Assembly: GCA_019649035.1 (NCBI GenBank)
Contig: BMAT01009590.1
Location: 1-26,546, forward strand
Length of the DNA stretch: 26,546 nt
Direction: 5' to 3'
Source of the DNA: Elysia marginata
Lineage: Eukaryota; Mollusca; Gastropoda; Plakobranchidae
Below are positions 26,132 to 26,546 of the stretch, in pieces. Numbering within the stretch: the first letter of the stretch is position 1; the number at the start of each line of letters is the position of its first letter. The position numbers and the translations under genes are program-made. The notes beneath the pieces are model-generated. The model saw nothing but the letters and a program-made list of their open reading frames with translations. It had not been told where the DNA came from and ran no database searches.

Positions 26132-26546
26132 CAGACCCGTTCAAAAGAACGGCAAACAGAAACAAAATGTTCTAAAATAAGATTTTTTTCTTTATCCATT
26201 TGACTCAAAATTATCAGTTTGAAAATTAGAAGTAAAGATGATTGACTTGTATATGTCAAATTTTTTTCTTACTGTTGTAAAAAAATTTTTAACCTCTGAC
26301 TGTTTTTTTCTAAGATAGGGCATATCGGTCTTAATAATTTTACCAAACAAAACTTAACAAATGAAGCAAACAAAAAAGGGAATGAGGTAAAAACATGCTG
26401 AAAGGAACAGAGTATTTACAGAAATTACCTGTAGATGGAAGTTTTTTTTAAATCTTAACTTTGAAAATAATAAAAAAAAAATTTTCCTTCTGCATTCGAG
26501 GGGCCTCGGACCGACACATGATTAATTTGGAATCAACCAAAATTAA
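25964..26546 (+). other. 5' part of intron 32
   Basis: Begins with the 66-bp repeat array, then AT-rich sequence to the window end. No next exon is visible; a short GC-richer patch (26500-26518) has no open frame or acceptor supporting one. Confidence 0.65.

Noticed and set aside
1-26546. A novel multi-gene system such as defence island, operon or viral insertion
   Set aside because: All coding sequence belongs to one conserved animal gene plus a LINE relic; no second gene, prokaryotic signal or viral gene was recognised.

Overview
The window is animal (metazoan) nuclear DNA. It is AT-rich, full of homopolymer runs, carries one 77-base assembly gap, and holds a single intron-rich gene on the + strand. 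I could assemble 32 consecutive coding exons (469 to 25963). Every internal exon is bounded by an AG acceptor and a GT donor, and all 31 internal junctions keep one reading frame, giving about 2,090 residues. The gene runs off both ends: no initiator ATG, terminal stop, promoter or polyadenylation site is included.

The encoded fragment matches the central part of HERC1, the giant HECT-type E3 ubiquitin ligase / RCC1-domain protein. The order is helical repeat-like segments (exons 1-5), a complete B30.2/SPRY domain (exons 6-9), a polar low-complexity linker (exons 10-12), a globular segment (exon 13), a long Ser/Gln/His-rich stretch ending in a conserved helical block (exons 14-15), a UBA-like domain with an MGF signature (exons 17-18), very acidic linkers (exons 19-20), a Cys/His putative zinc-binding segment (exons 21-22), helical segments (exons 26-30), and the start of a WD40 propeller (exons 31-32). 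SPRY, UBA and WD40 in one protein is the HERC1 arrangement; HERC2 lacks SPRY and WD40. The RCC1-like domains and the catalytic HECT domain must lie outside the window. The organism is probably a lophotrochozoan, perhaps a gastropod mollusc. That is an inference from exon style, base composition and repeats, not something the sequence proves.

The introns (146 to 1,392 bases) hold most of the other signal: a family of about 255-bp elements with imperfect ~37-bp terminal inverted repeats, present in at least four copies and in both orientations; a second ~440-bp inverted-repeat element; the 3' coding end of a LINE-type retrotransposon; tandem arrays with 100-bp and 66-bp units, the latter duplicating a splice donor; direct duplications in introns 18 and 22; and several hairpins. 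I see no rRNA, tRNA gene, CRISPR array, operon or prokaryotic system, and no clearly novel multi-gene system. What deserves a second look is the mobile-element content, the splice-site structure and the lineage-specific exon 15.
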